Assembly (NCBI RefSeq): GCF_032854445.1 | Contig: NC_088300.1 | Location: 13,893,570-13,957,569, forward strand | Direction: 5' to 3' | DNA length: 64,000 bases | Source: Liolophura sinensis | Taxonomy: Eukaryota; Mollusca; Polyplacophora; Chitonida; Chitonidae | In this document: piece by piece, positions 44,101 through 55,236 of the stretch | Layout: every line of letters begins with the position of its first letter | Position numbering within the stretch: position 1 is the first letter of the stretch | The notes under the pieces: model-generated | Databases searched by the model: none | Seen by the model: only the letters and a program-made list of their open reading frames with translations | What the model was told of the DNA's origin: nothing | Program-made: the position numbers and the translations under genes

Positions 44101-47100
44101 TACTTTACTACCACTAATAATCTGCCCCAAAAAGACACTATTATCCAGTAAATAATACAGTAGGATACATGGCTTTAGATACATGCTTCCATTAGGATAA
44201 AGGGCTTTAGATGCATGGTTCCAGTAGGATACAGGGCTTTAGACACATGCTTCCATCAGGATAAAGGGCTTTAGATGCATGGTTCCAGTAGGATACAGGG
44301 CTTTAGATGCATGGTTCCAGTAGGATACAGGGCTTTAGAAAACATTGCTTACAGTAGGATACAGGGCTTTAGATACATGCTTCCATCAGGATAAAGGGCT
44401 TTAGATGCACGCTTCCAGTAGGATACAGGGCTTTAGATACATTGCTTACAGTAGGATACAGGGCTTTAGATACATGCTTCCATCAGGATAAAGGGCTTTA
44501 GATGCACACTTCCAGTAGGATACAGGGCTTTAGATACATTGCTTATAGTAGGATACAGGGCTTTAGGTACATGCCTCCAGTATTATACAGGTCTTTTGAT
44601 ACATGTTTCCAGTAGGATACAGGGCTTTACATTATGCCTTTTCCATGATTTAAAAGGGTGTGTCCAAGTTAGAACTGCGTAAATTAGCTGCCTGAAGACT
44701 TAACATTTTACACTGCAATTAATGTTTTTCACCACCCAAACTTTAAATTTCGAACGTGCCCAGAACATGGCAAAATACTACAATACAGGGTATGCCCAAA
44801 TTAACTCAATCTAAACTCCCTGAAGGTATCATCCTACTTTTCAAAGAAATCTCAAGATACATTTCAAAGATCAACAGAGCCATCATAAATGTTGTAGTAA
44901 CATTTCATGTCAAGTAATGTAGTTCAAGACTGGTACATTCTTAAACAGTTCCCACGTGATCAGGGTCTAGACGCATCCCTTACTCCAGGTACGAGTGTAT
45001 GAATTCTGGGTCTAGCCGCATCCCTTACTCCAGGTAAGGGTGTATAAACTCTGGGTCAAGAGGCATCCCTTACTCCAGGTAAGGGTGTATGAATTTTTGG
45101 GTCTAGACACATCCCTTACTCCAGGTAAGGGTGTATGAACTGTGGGTCTAAATGCATGAACAAGTGTGCCAGGTACGAGTGTATGAACTGTGGGTCTACA
45201 CTCGCTCCTTACTCATTAAGGGTGTTTGAATGTGTCTTGACTCCTTAGTCAAGCTTACTCCAAGTATTAAAGGGTGATCTAGCCTCACTCCTTACTCCAA
45301 GTAAGTGTATCCATCCCTACTCTCCACGCACCAGCCTACACCCCTGTAATATCATCTTGATTCTTCCCACAAGCTCTGGGTGCTGATTCAATACTTACTT
45401 CAAATGAGAGAGTATTCACACTCTACAAGCCCACACCCACCCCTTACTCACCCCGCCTACCTATATCCCTGTAATACATGCATATGTCATCTTCCCAAAA
45501 GTTCTGGGGATAGACTCACTCCTTACTCCAGGTGAGGGTGCTCAGGTTAAGTTCATACAGGTCCCCTAACCTCTGCTCCAGGTTACGCCCTCCAAATACA
45601 AACACTCGATTGTCCACACGGGCAGCAGCGTGTGCAGCTCTGGCAACAGGTACGACACCCTGTAGACATACAGATACACTGCTTCATGTGTGCAAATAAG
45701 GAAATACTGACTGACTGATTGACAGATGGAATTTATTTTGCTTAAACAGGACCTATTTTACAAAGCTGTTGCTGAGAGAATTTTCCATGGTAGCTATAAG
45801 TTGTCAAGGTAGTTATGCCAGCCAAAGATATCCCTTCAGTTATATTTATCAGACAGCATAGTAAACAGGCAATTTCCTTAAAATCACATCTCGTATGTTA
45901 TACTGACTTGTCGCTACCTAGAATTTAGACTAGACTGTTCTTTGAAGGGTAAAGCAATCTTATAGCAGCTGCAAATCAGGTTCCTTGCTTCAATACATAA
46001 ATGAATGAAGTAGCCAATATCGTATGGAGACTGAACACTTTAGTGGCCTAATGGTTAGAGCTTCTGCCCCGATGTCGGGAGATCCTGATATCAAAAATGA
46101 GTTGGGTCATACCAAAACTTTAAAATGGTACTTGCTGCTGCCTTACTTGATATTCAACACTAAGTGGTTAGAGCAAGGAAACAGGTTTGCTTGGCCTGGT
46201 GTCAGCATAATGTGATGGGGTGGGATGTCATGTCTGGTGTCTCCGGCATGATACCGTACTGTGGCTGTACTGTGTACTGTGGGTTTTGGAGTGAACCAGA
46301 TCATTGATTAAGAGATCCTTTAGATCTACCAGTGGCTAGCAAAAGTAGGGTATAGGGGCCCATTACCATGGTTACTGTATCTGACTTGAGGGAGACCGAA
46401 TAATCAGATACAGAAGATTAAGGACAAGGCAAAGGGCCACATCAGGGTCAGCTTCTGTAAATAATAATAATAATAATAATATGATATTAAGACTTCTGAC
46501 TACAAACACTGGGTAACCCAGGAAACTTCATGGAAAGAAGCACTGATGTCCTTACCTTACATTTTGGATTACTCCACGTATTTGTCACCGTGTCAAAAAT
46601 CAGCAGTTTGGTTGTTCCATCCACGAGGGAAAACCCTGTGACAAAGACAAGAATGAAGAACTGCAACTGGTGTTAATGATGTCAAAATTACACTGTTCTT
46701 GGAAGGCTTTAGTTAGATACACAGGTACCCCTGAGACCACAAAGTTAATATAAAAGGTCAGTTTGTTGATCAGTGTCATAACTACCAACCTTGAGGACAT
46801 TTTGTAAATCTTCAATGTAGCCTCTGTACAATGGGGTTACAATTTCTTTATCATCAACAATTATTGTTCACACCTCCAAAGCAAGTTTATACGTTCTATT
46901 ATTCTTATCTACTCTGAGTATTACCTCTATAATACCAACATGACCACTTCATATTTTTGCATACCTTGTTCCACTCATGCCCATGTATTTTTGTGGCGCA
47001 CATCATTCAGCTTAATGCAGACGCCAAGAATTTCAATCAACCAACCAACAAGACGAACATACGAACGTTTTTTAACAATATTACATTCTGACTCCTAATT

Positions 47101-49488
47101 TGTGAAGAGCTTTTGAGTAACGAGATAATTTACCGCATAACTGAGTTGATCAGTTACAAATTCCCCCATTTTCTCGCATGAAGCCCAGCAGTGAAGGTCC
47201 ATATCCTCCAAAATAATACAATCTGCAAAGGAAATGACTACAAAAGTTAGTACAAAAAGTCTCACACTTTAACCACATTTTACTGCAATTTATAGGGCCA
47301 CTTAAGAGATTTTCTGAAGTTTGATTAGTTACTTATTAGAAAAACTTACTGTAATTCTTCAACCTTTCTGAATGTACACCAAAGTGTTTATTCACACACA
47401 TATACATTCTCAAGGCATTATTCTGTGAAGAATGATAAAATGATGCTTTTTATGAAGCCCTAAAGCTGGCCAATCAACTAGTGTAGATTTGTGTTCAATA
47501 TCAAATTTAAAAGGTGTATAAATCACACTGGAAGTTGATCTGTCATATGTGAAAAGGCTGAGGATTTAGTGTAAGGTGTTGGGCATCCAAAGTATCATTT
47601 TAAAGCCATTATGTGCATCTGAAAGTGCATTTTACACACCGAAACTCTAGGTGAATTACAGCAGATTAGATTTTGCTTCCATTACCAGTCAATGTCCCGT
47701 CCATCAATTTATTCCCTTCGCAATCTGACCAAAATTCAATCCAGTTCTGTCGCATCAGAAGAATAGCTCTTAAACATTAACTCTGCACCTAATACATTCT
47801 TCACTTACTTGTCCTGGTAACCCAGGAGGCAAGTTTGTCACGGGGGCTGGGCTGTAGAGCCTCTGGGTCTCCCATCAACACTTCCCACCCACAACACTCC
47901 AGCTCCAGTCTCAGTAGACAATTTGTGTTCCCATACACATTATGTCCCCCAAAACACATATACATAGCCATTGAGGAAATTGGCAGTAGCCCCAGAGGTG
48001 CCCAAAGGAAGTGCCTCTTGATGATGGGGAAGCTGTGTCCCTGATACCGTTACACACTGCCTGGAACAGAAATAAAATGAACAGCTTTTGTTACACTTTC
48101 AAAACAGTTTTTAGTTTCTGGCACAAAGGCAGAGTGATCAAGATGCGTGTCATTCCATGGCGAGGTCAACTATTTATACAGGTAAACATGAGACTATCAA
48201 CAGTGCAAAGTTTGTACTGAAGTTCAAGGCCAGAAATCACTGACTCCTTATACAGTAAACAAATGATACTCCTTTCCTTTCAAACTGAAATGTTTTATTT
48301 ACATATTTAAAGATACTATTATGTTTATATTAGCATATCTACTTCCAGTAACCAGTTTTTTAAATGAATATATTAATTTATTTAAATGCCATACTCAAAA
48401 AATTTTCATGTATGATATGGCAGTTAGTTTTATGGATGGACGAAACCAGAGTGCCCAGGATAACCCACCAACCTTTGGCAAGTTACTGACAAACATTCTT
48501 ATGTGATGGAGCAAGCAGCCATACAAGATTCCTTCATTGCATATTGTTATTAAGGCCCCACAAACAGTGAGAACATGCCTATAACAAATGTAAAACTGAC
48601 AAATAAACAGGCTTATGTACAAACCATGCTTTTGTATCTGTTCTGTAGACCCACAATTCCTCTGGGGGTAGGTAGTGGTCTAACCCTGGGTGGTCATCAC
48701 CTTCCTACAGGTAAATGTATTAAATCAGAGCATTTTCATATTACAGCTTCATGTTTTAAAAGTCTGATAAAATTAAGTTCTTAATCTGCTCCCCTGAATA
48801 GAAACAGTACTGTTTGGTGTTTAACAGTACTTAATGGTATTTAAATGACTTTAACTGATATTTCAGAGCTTCTTCCTGTGATAAATGAACATTTTAAAGT
48901 TGAATAAATGCACAGAAAAAGTATCCTGATGTAGTTGTTTAAATGCATGATTACCGGTATTGTTTAATGCCATATTGTTCTAACAAATATAACTTCTGTC
49001 CTGAAGTAATTACAATGAAGGGTTACATAACATGTTGAAAATCATTATCGGAGTGCTCCTGAGGTAGGCTATTGGTACCGTCCTGGAAATAGGTTATAGA
49101 ATTCTTTTCTAATTAGGTGAATCCACATCTTAAGGGTCTCAACACATTTTAGCCTTGTTAGTTTGCGAGAGAGAGAAACCCCACCATCCTATCCAAAAAC
49201 CCACCTACCCCCTCACAAACACCCACTCTCGTTCAAACCTGAGTGAACTCGTGTTTCCTGAAATGCTGATTCAGCTTATTCTTGAACAAGGTTGAAACTA
49301 CGTATCAATAAACAACAGATGGAAACAGATGGAAAAAATTCAGTTGGTGGATACATCATGTAAAATTCAAATAATAACTGAAACTGAGGGCAAATGTTAC
49401 GTGTGCTACAGACCTGGTAGCCTCCCCAGACCAGCATATACTTGTCCACACACACGGCAATATGACCCGTCCTCTCCGAGATTGCCAT
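40123..49488 (-). CDS. KLHDC2-like kelch-repeat ubiquitin ligase receptor (10 exons)
   Basis: Kelch beta-propeller protein resembling vertebrate KLHDC2/KLHDC1. KLHDC2 is a CUL2-elongin BC substrate receptor that recognises C-terminal glycine degrons. Exons, 5' to 3': 49488-49414, 48704-48621, 48056-47809, 47222-47158 (or 47134), 46635-46556, 45659-45520, 44056-43944, 42347-42187, 41133-41081, 40309-40123. Diagnostic stretches: SERTGHIAVCVDKYMLVWGG, GLDHYLPPEELWVY, ARAAHAAARVDNRVFVFGG, CGRSWHTL, RLWHTCCV, ILVFGGC. The start ATG sits in a strong context (GCCATGG) and is the first in its frame after a stop. Three middle exons show one-base frame discrepancies (separate entry). The product lacks the Gly-Ser C-terminus known from vertebrate KLHDC2. 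Confidence 0.88.
42418..42965. repeat. Degenerate minisatellite in a KLHDC2-like intron
   Basis: Imperfect repeats of ttgtcactcagatatcatcc alternating with aactttgtcac and ttgtcactcacaatc, period about 32-33 bp. It begins about 70 bp from the exon at 42347. Confidence 0.75.
44158..44630. repeat. Minisatellite of about 31-33 bp in a KLHDC2-like intron
   Basis: About 15 units of the type ggctttagatgcatggttcc followed by agtaggatacag; two alternating variants (tacatgcttccatcaggata) suggest higher-order duplication. Confidence 0.85.
44957..45540 (-). repeat. Decayed minisatellite overlapping the tail of a KLHDC2-like exon
   Basis: Imperfect units of roughly 45-55 bp whose plus-strand core is catcccttactccaggtaag with gtgtatgaactctgggtcta. 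The exon ending at 45520 carries the same core (ctccttactccaggtgaggg), so the array abuts and partly includes an exon/intron junction. Confidence 0.7.
46025..46290 (+). mobile_element. tRNA-derived SINE, family 4
   Basis: A-box-like TAGTGGCCTAATGG near the start; body tggcctggtgtcagcataat and gtctccggcatgatac. The last segment recurs antisense at 56690-56730 (gtatcatgccgaagacacc). In a KLHDC2-like intron. Confidence 0.65.
46556..48056 (-). CDS. KLHDC2-like exons 3-5 with one-base frame discrepancies
   Basis: Exon 3 (48056-47809) reads TSGATANFLNGYVYVF, then GGHNVYGNTN one frame over, then RDKLASWV, and needs another shift to give the expected WVYQDK joining LYYFGGYG in exon 4. The two shifts cancel, and the exon's length fits its neighbours' phases. 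Exon 4 (47222-47158 or 47134) and exon 5 (46635-46556) read best as FPRGWNNQ plus LIFDTVTNTWSNP, close to vertebrate PRGWND and ILDTETFTWSQP, but again only if short runs of G, C or A differ by one base. All the discrepant spots are short homopolymers. Homopolymer miscounts in the consensus are the simplest explanation; a decayed or allelic copy is the alternative. An unshifted reading of exons 4 and 5, using the 47158 border, is also open. Confidence 0.7.
47350..47570 (-). mobile_element. MITE family A, copy 4 (inverted)
   Basis: Reverse-complement match: ctgtaattcttcaacctttc, aaggcattattctgtgaaga and tttatgaagccct at one end, gtgaaaaggctgaggattta at the other. In a KLHDC2-like intron. Confidence 0.7.
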
Positions 49489-49599
49489 GGCATGATCATC
49501 TAATACCACTTGTAGCAGGCTTAATTCTAAAAATGCTTTCAAGTGAAGCTCAGCATCTACATGTCCGTTCTTTGTCTCTTACTGTAGCATTAAGAACCT

Positions 49600-50035
49600 G
49601 AAAAATATGGAAGAGCACAAGATGTATTAGGAAAGTATTATGCACAGTAGTGACTGATGTAGTTTTGACATTTGAGAGTCGTGATGTCTCGATGAGCAGT
49701 GCTGTTGTTGTTGTAATTTCCAAGCAGGATGTATTTGTGAGATTTCCTTCACCTTGAAATCTAAATTAAAGTGAGTTGACTTGAGGATGTCTGGGGTATG
49801 TTATCTACTAAATCATAAGGAAAATAGTGACAATAGTTTTGGTTTGTGTCAATACCAACAAGATGTTTTTTTCCGATACGTAAAATTTCCTGCAGCATAC
49901 GTCAACTTAATTCCCTTTAATTCACTCTCCGGTGTAAGGAGGAACTTAAATTGTTTAGCTGTAAACATGTGAACATGTGGACTGTTGTGTAAAAGTGGTA
50001 ATTATTTTGGACTAATTCGAGAAGATAAACCCAAT
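49600..50035. promoter_or_regulatory. Shared divergent promoter region of KLHDC2-like and NOL12 genes
   Basis: The two start codons (49488 minus, 50036 plus) lie 547 bp apart with opposite directions, so both promoters must lie in or near this stretch. I see no clear TATA box or initiator. A minus-strand acceptor with a good pyrimidine tract near 49595 suggests a short upstream 5' UTR exon for the kelch gene. The inference rests on gene orientation only. Confidence 0.45.
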
Positions 50036-53000
50036 ATGGCTTGGAACCAGTCATCTAAGAAGAAAATGCATTCTAAAAAAAACAGAAATACTAAACAGTG
50101 CCTAGTTTTCGATGAAAATGCTAGACGGTAAGATTTTCTATCTTGAATGTTGTCGTTGCAATCTTATCAGTTGAACAGTTGAACAGGTCAGACTTGAACT
50201 CCTATTTGATAATGATATATCGCGGCGCCGTTCTGGTCCACTACTTCTACAGAATGGCAGTGGGGTAAAACATTTGATGTTAACGGGAGAACCCCGTTCG
50301 GCCATCGGCCTCTCCTCACTACGTTCGGTATTATTAAAAAAATATATTTAAAAAGCCGATTATAAAGATTTATTCCACAGTTTCACATGAGAAAGATGGC
50401 CATGTTTCTTACCTACTTCTTTAAGCCCAGTCCCGAGTGTGTTTCAACCAGATGATGCGAGATACACTGTATCAAAATCCCACACATCACACAGTCAGCT
50501 ATATTTTATGAGTTAAGTTTTGTACTTTAGATACAATGGACCCTCAAAATTTTCAATCACTGATATTGGTGTAGTTAACTTGACTTTAAAATAGCCTGAT
50601 CACAACTTATATTCCAATCACATGGGAACCAAATCAAATTATGGCTATCATATTCTTTAGTCTGTTCTCATTTAGTGTGTTTTTACGTATTGATATATAA
50701 TCCTATGACCTGATATTTTTGTTCATTTCAGGGAATATTTAACAGGTTTTCGGAAAAGGAAAGATGAAAGGAGAAGGATAGCAGCAGAAAATTTGCTCAG
50801 AGAAACGAAGGAAGAAAAGAAAAGGTTAAAACAACAGGTGTGAATCTTATTTTGAAATAAAAGCAATTATACCCAGGCATTAAAATGACACAAGCATTCA
50901 AAGCTTTTAATCTGATGAATAACATTATAATAGGCTGTATAAAATTGTTGGTGGATCCATGTCAGACCTGCCATAAAAAAGTAGGGTGTAGTTGTGAGAA
51001 AATTCTTTTACAGGGCTAAGTATATCATAACTATTGCAGTTTTCTTCATACATGTATATACAAATATTTCTGTATACAGATCAGGGATATGATGAAGTCA
51101 CGGGTAGACAATCAGCCATCTGTACCTGAGATACAACACCTGCTTGACCCTACAGTGTATGATCTGCCCTCCCACACTGTCACTGTCACAGACGTGTCTG
51201 AGGTGGACCTGACAGGCAAAGATGGACTCTGGCTGGGCCAGAATACGGTCAGTGCCTAAATATTTGAATGTTTTTTTTCATGGACAATTGACTTACAGTG
51301 CAGTTTATGTAGAGCCATTTTAGTTCTGGAAAACTTTTGGGTTCCCAAACTGTATGGAATAAAGCTGCATTAAAACTAACAAGCACATGTAAATGTGATG
51401 GTTTACCCATAAAAAGATAAGTTTTCATACAAATTCCTTGTATTCAAAGACTCTGAAGCTCCCAGAAAGCATAATTTTGTTGTGTTTCATAAAGTTTCTG
51501 TATGTGTGCTGTCACAATGTCACCTTGAAAGTTGGGGGTCAGAATTTTTTCTGGATTCGAAATTTGAATCAAAGTGTTCAGTTTTATAGATAAGGAAATG
51601 AATAGAATACACTATTCTTCTGGTGAAGTTAACATATAATTAGAATTTGAGACTACTTACTAAATTGTTGGTGACAATTTTTGTATAATATACTTTTGAT
51701 ACCAGCCATGGCCTTACAAATAAATCCAGTAAGTTGGCCTGTTTATGCCCTTTTCAGTTCAGAGACGAATCTGGTGGGGAGACGGAAGAGGGGAAGAAAC
51801 TCTCCTCGAATGAAGCTACTGACAAATCCAAGCAGATCAGACAAGATCCCAAGGAAGTGAAGAGGTTGAAGAGAAAGTATGCATTTGTAATATCCACATG
51901 GATGTACTATATTTGACCTGAAATGTCAACCATGAGTGTATTGCGGATGTGGTGTTAAGCCATAATCATTCATTCATTCAACCGTGAACGCACCAAAAGT
52001 TTCCTTAGTTGTCTATCAAAATGCATTTTTCGAAGCAATTTTTATAGGGCACAGTAAGCACAATTATAAATCTTCAGTACTCAACCATTAGCAAAAATAC
52101 CTGTCTTCATAGAATCTTCTCTCACATTACAGGTTGATCTCAACTTAACAATCTATTTGAGGCCTTTGCATCCTTGTAGGTTCAGCTATAGCTTGACCGA
52201 AGGATGATGCCATCATTATCAGGCGATGGCTGTGGAGTCATCTTGCACTTCCCGATGTTCAGTCAGGGGAAGACCTCCACAAAATTTTTTTAGCAACTTT
52301 CGGCTTTCCAACCTATCACTAAACCTTAAATGATAGGGTTTAAGATGTGTTTCCCTAGCAGGGCTTTGTGAATAGATCAACCACTGCCAACCAATATTTC
52401 ATAGGATAAAATATCAGCTGATGACAAAGGTTTACAGTTTTTTTTGTGGAATTCACTCCTGCTTCTAACACTGGGTTTGATCCCCTGGTTAACAAATGAT
52501 CCTTGTGTTTGTCTCATTGGTCAAGTGTAGACAGTATGCAGGTAATGTGTGTAAAGTTAAAACACACCACAAAATAGATTTTCTGAGAACGTTCTTGACT
52601 GGTCAGGATCATTCAGAATCCATAATGATCTGGCCACATGACAATGCAACTGTTGCTGGTGTGTGCCGGCACTGTCTTGTGGCCAGAGGATCTGAGCGAC
52701 ATCCACTCAGATTGTGAAGTAAGAGTTGGCCTGTATTGTAAGATCTTCACTGGTCAGATTCTTCATTAGCTCCTCACCAAGTGCTCACCATCACCCCTAT
52801 GTGGAGTCCAGTGCTCACCATCACGCCTACATATCGAGTCCAATGCTCACCATCATTCCTATATATATGATTCAATTCTAACCATCTCCTACATATAGAA
52901 TCCAATGCTCACCATCACTCCTACATATAAAATCCAGTGCTCACCATCACGCCCACATATAGAGCCCAGTGCTCACATCACTCCTATATGTAGAATCCAA

Positions 53001-53730
53001 TGCTCATCATCACTCCTACATAGAGTCCAATACTAACCATAACTCCTTTATATAGAATCCAATTTTCACCATTACTCCTACATATAGAATCGAATGCTCA
53101 CTTTCCCTGGTCAATTTTTGGTCAGTGATTTGCCAAAGAGAGACATGTAGGTTTCACTAAACAACACTGATAGCTGACTCCCAGCTATTTATATTTTTCT
53201 GATGAGATAGAAAATGAAAAGTTTCCCAGTGTATCCGACCAGGAGCATGTGTGTTACATACAAATAGATGTACCTTTTAAACAGAAAAACTTAATAGTGG
53301 CCCATCTGTATGATATAAAAAGGGACCAGACCTTTTATTCAATCTTGGGGCCTCTGAGGCTGAGTGATTCACTTCTAACCAATGCAGTTTTCAAGTCTAA
53401 CCAATGCTTGCTTCTTCCCCGGTCCTATGTTGAAAGGTCTGCCAGCCACCTACAGGTGGTCGTGGGTTTCATTCGGGCTCTGCTCCAGTTTCCTCCCACT
53501 ATAATGCTGGCAGCCCTTGTATAAATGAAATATTCTATAGTACGGCGTAAAACATGGATCAAATAAGTCATCAAATCTTATTCAATCTAAATATTGTTTC
53601 ATGTTTTGTCTGTAGAATGGCCAAAGTGGGACAGAACAATTTTAAGAAATTGAAACAAACACAACAAAAGAAATCAAGAAGAAGACAGAAACGGGCATCA
53701 AAACCTTCCAGGGGAAAAAGGAAGAAATAA
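50036..53730 (+). CDS. NOL12: Nucleolar protein 12 (NOL12 / RRP17 family)
   Basis: Five exons: 50036-50127, 50732-50837, 51080-51247, 51758-51876 and 53616-53730 (TAA). All phases match and give 199 residues, close to the roughly 213 of human NOL12. Diagnostic sequence: LVFDENARREYLTGFRKRKD, matching vertebrate VLSFDEEKRREYLTGFHKRK, and a second conserved block SHTVTVTDVSEVDLTG. The protein is highly basic with a Lys/Arg-rich C-terminus (KKSRRRQKRASKPSRGKRKK) typical of nucleolar RNA-binding proteins. The yeast relative Rrp17 is a 5' exonuclease in large ribosomal subunit RNA processing; human NOL12 acts in pre-rRNA processing. The gene starts about 550 bp from the KLHDC2-like start in head-to-head orientation. 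A poly(A) signal follows at 53796. Confidence 0.93.
52780..53105. repeat. Degenerate minisatellite in the last NOL12 intron
   Basis: About nine units of roughly 34 bp of the type gctcaccatcactcctacat followed by atagaatccaat. Confidence 0.8.
53346..53570 (+). mobile_element. SINE family 1 copy in the last NOL12 intron
   Basis: Head gggcctctgaggctgagtga, body ggtcgtgggtttcattcggg and tail acggcgtaaaacatgga match the family. It ends about 45 nt before the last NOL12 exon. Confidence 0.8.
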
Positions 53731-53795
53731 AATTTGAACCCAAATACATAAGAACCACAACAAACTGTACTTCCCAATTTTTCATTTACGAAGAA

Positions 53796-53801
53796 AATAA
53801 A
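53796..53801 (+). terminator. Poly(A) signal of NOL12
   Basis: AATAAA lies 66 nt after the NOL12 stop codon and is followed by a GT-rich stretch (tttgtgtttgt), the usual layout of a cleavage site. Confidence 0.7.
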
Positions 53802-55011
53802 TATTTGTGTTTGTATTATAAAATATAGTTGTTGGTTTCTTTTTGACACCTCTCCAAAAGTGGTGTAAAGAAGGGAGAATTATTACATATGAAACACAAG
53901 AATTTCATTGAAGAATATTTGCTCCTTACCAAGTTTTGTCATATAGTGGTGTCCATTTTAGTGCTGCATTGTTTGAAATTACAGTAAAGCTATCAAAATG
54001 TGTTTCCTATTTGCTCTAAGGCGTTTTCCTGGATGTGCAAAAGCCTGAAATGACCAGATAAACTATGCTGTTAACTAGATCAAGTGTAGGTTTTTTTTGT
54101 AATGTGTGTACTGGTACCGTACTCATTACCACTCCTTTTGTCCCTGCACTAACATGTCCAGTAATTACACACGAGTGAGGAGTGGTGATTTGTTTAACTT
54201 TTCCCAGGTTTCTTCCACGATAAACATCTACCACATTTATTTAAGAAAAAGGTTTATTTGTTTATTTATTTGCATGGCATTTACTGTGCTCAGGAAATGT
54301 TTACACGGACGTCATTCAGATTTATTGGTGGGTAAAATCGGAGTAACTACCGTCTATGGCCATGATAAACTGTCTGTGATCACATAATTGGTTAGGAACC
54401 GATCGAGAACAACTCATTAGCGAATCGATGCAAGTGAAACGTGCTAGTTTAATATTGACTACGTAAATATATAAATGCAAGAATTTATTTGACCGGTGTT
54501 TTACGCCATAAGTTGGGAATGTTTTACCTGTATGATGGCGATCAAGTCTAAACGTGGATGGAGAAAAAAACCGGGATAAAACCACAAGAAATAACGGCAC
54601 TTCATCACAGCAACATGTGCAGCCTACCTCGCCGCTTGGACAACTGTTTCCTTGGATCAGAAATCTCGCATACCAGTATATGCCACATGGACCTCAGATT
54701 TACTGGTTTTCATCCCAGTAAAATGTTCTCAGTGGTTCAACCGCAGCTTTAAATGAGGTTAACTGGTGAAGCTATAGGTCGGTGGTTTCACTGGAGCTCT
54801 GCTCGTCTCTCTGCACCCACAAACCTGGCATATTAGCGAAAAGTCCTTATCATGGCGCTGAAGACCAGTGGAATAAGCGTCTTACTTATTCATTTATTTT
54901 TTTGTTACATAATGCCAGATGTAAAAATGTTTTCCCCTATATGGCTATCAAAGTGTTTATAGTTGGGGAAGACGAGAGGTAGTCGGGGTACACCTTAGCT
55001 GATGTGGAGGT

Positions 55012-55236
55012 CTTCCGGCCGTGGCCGAGCTGATTAGCATGCTAGAGCGGCGCAGTGATGTTGTTCAAATCCAGCTCATGCATGCTGACTTCCGCTCCGC
55101 CCGTCTGTCACAAACTTGCGGATGGTCGTGGGTTTCCCCCGGGCTCTGCCCGGTTTCCTCCCATCATAATGCTTGTCGCCGTCGTGGAAGTGAAATATTC
55201 TTGAGTACGGCGTAAAACACCAATCAAATAAATACA
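55012..55236 (+). mobile_element. SINE family 1, near full-length copy
   Basis: Head ccgtggccgagctgattagc, body ggatggtcgtgggtttcccc and tail acggcgtaaaacaccaatca; one of the best preserved copies. No clear target duplication found. Confidence 0.85.
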
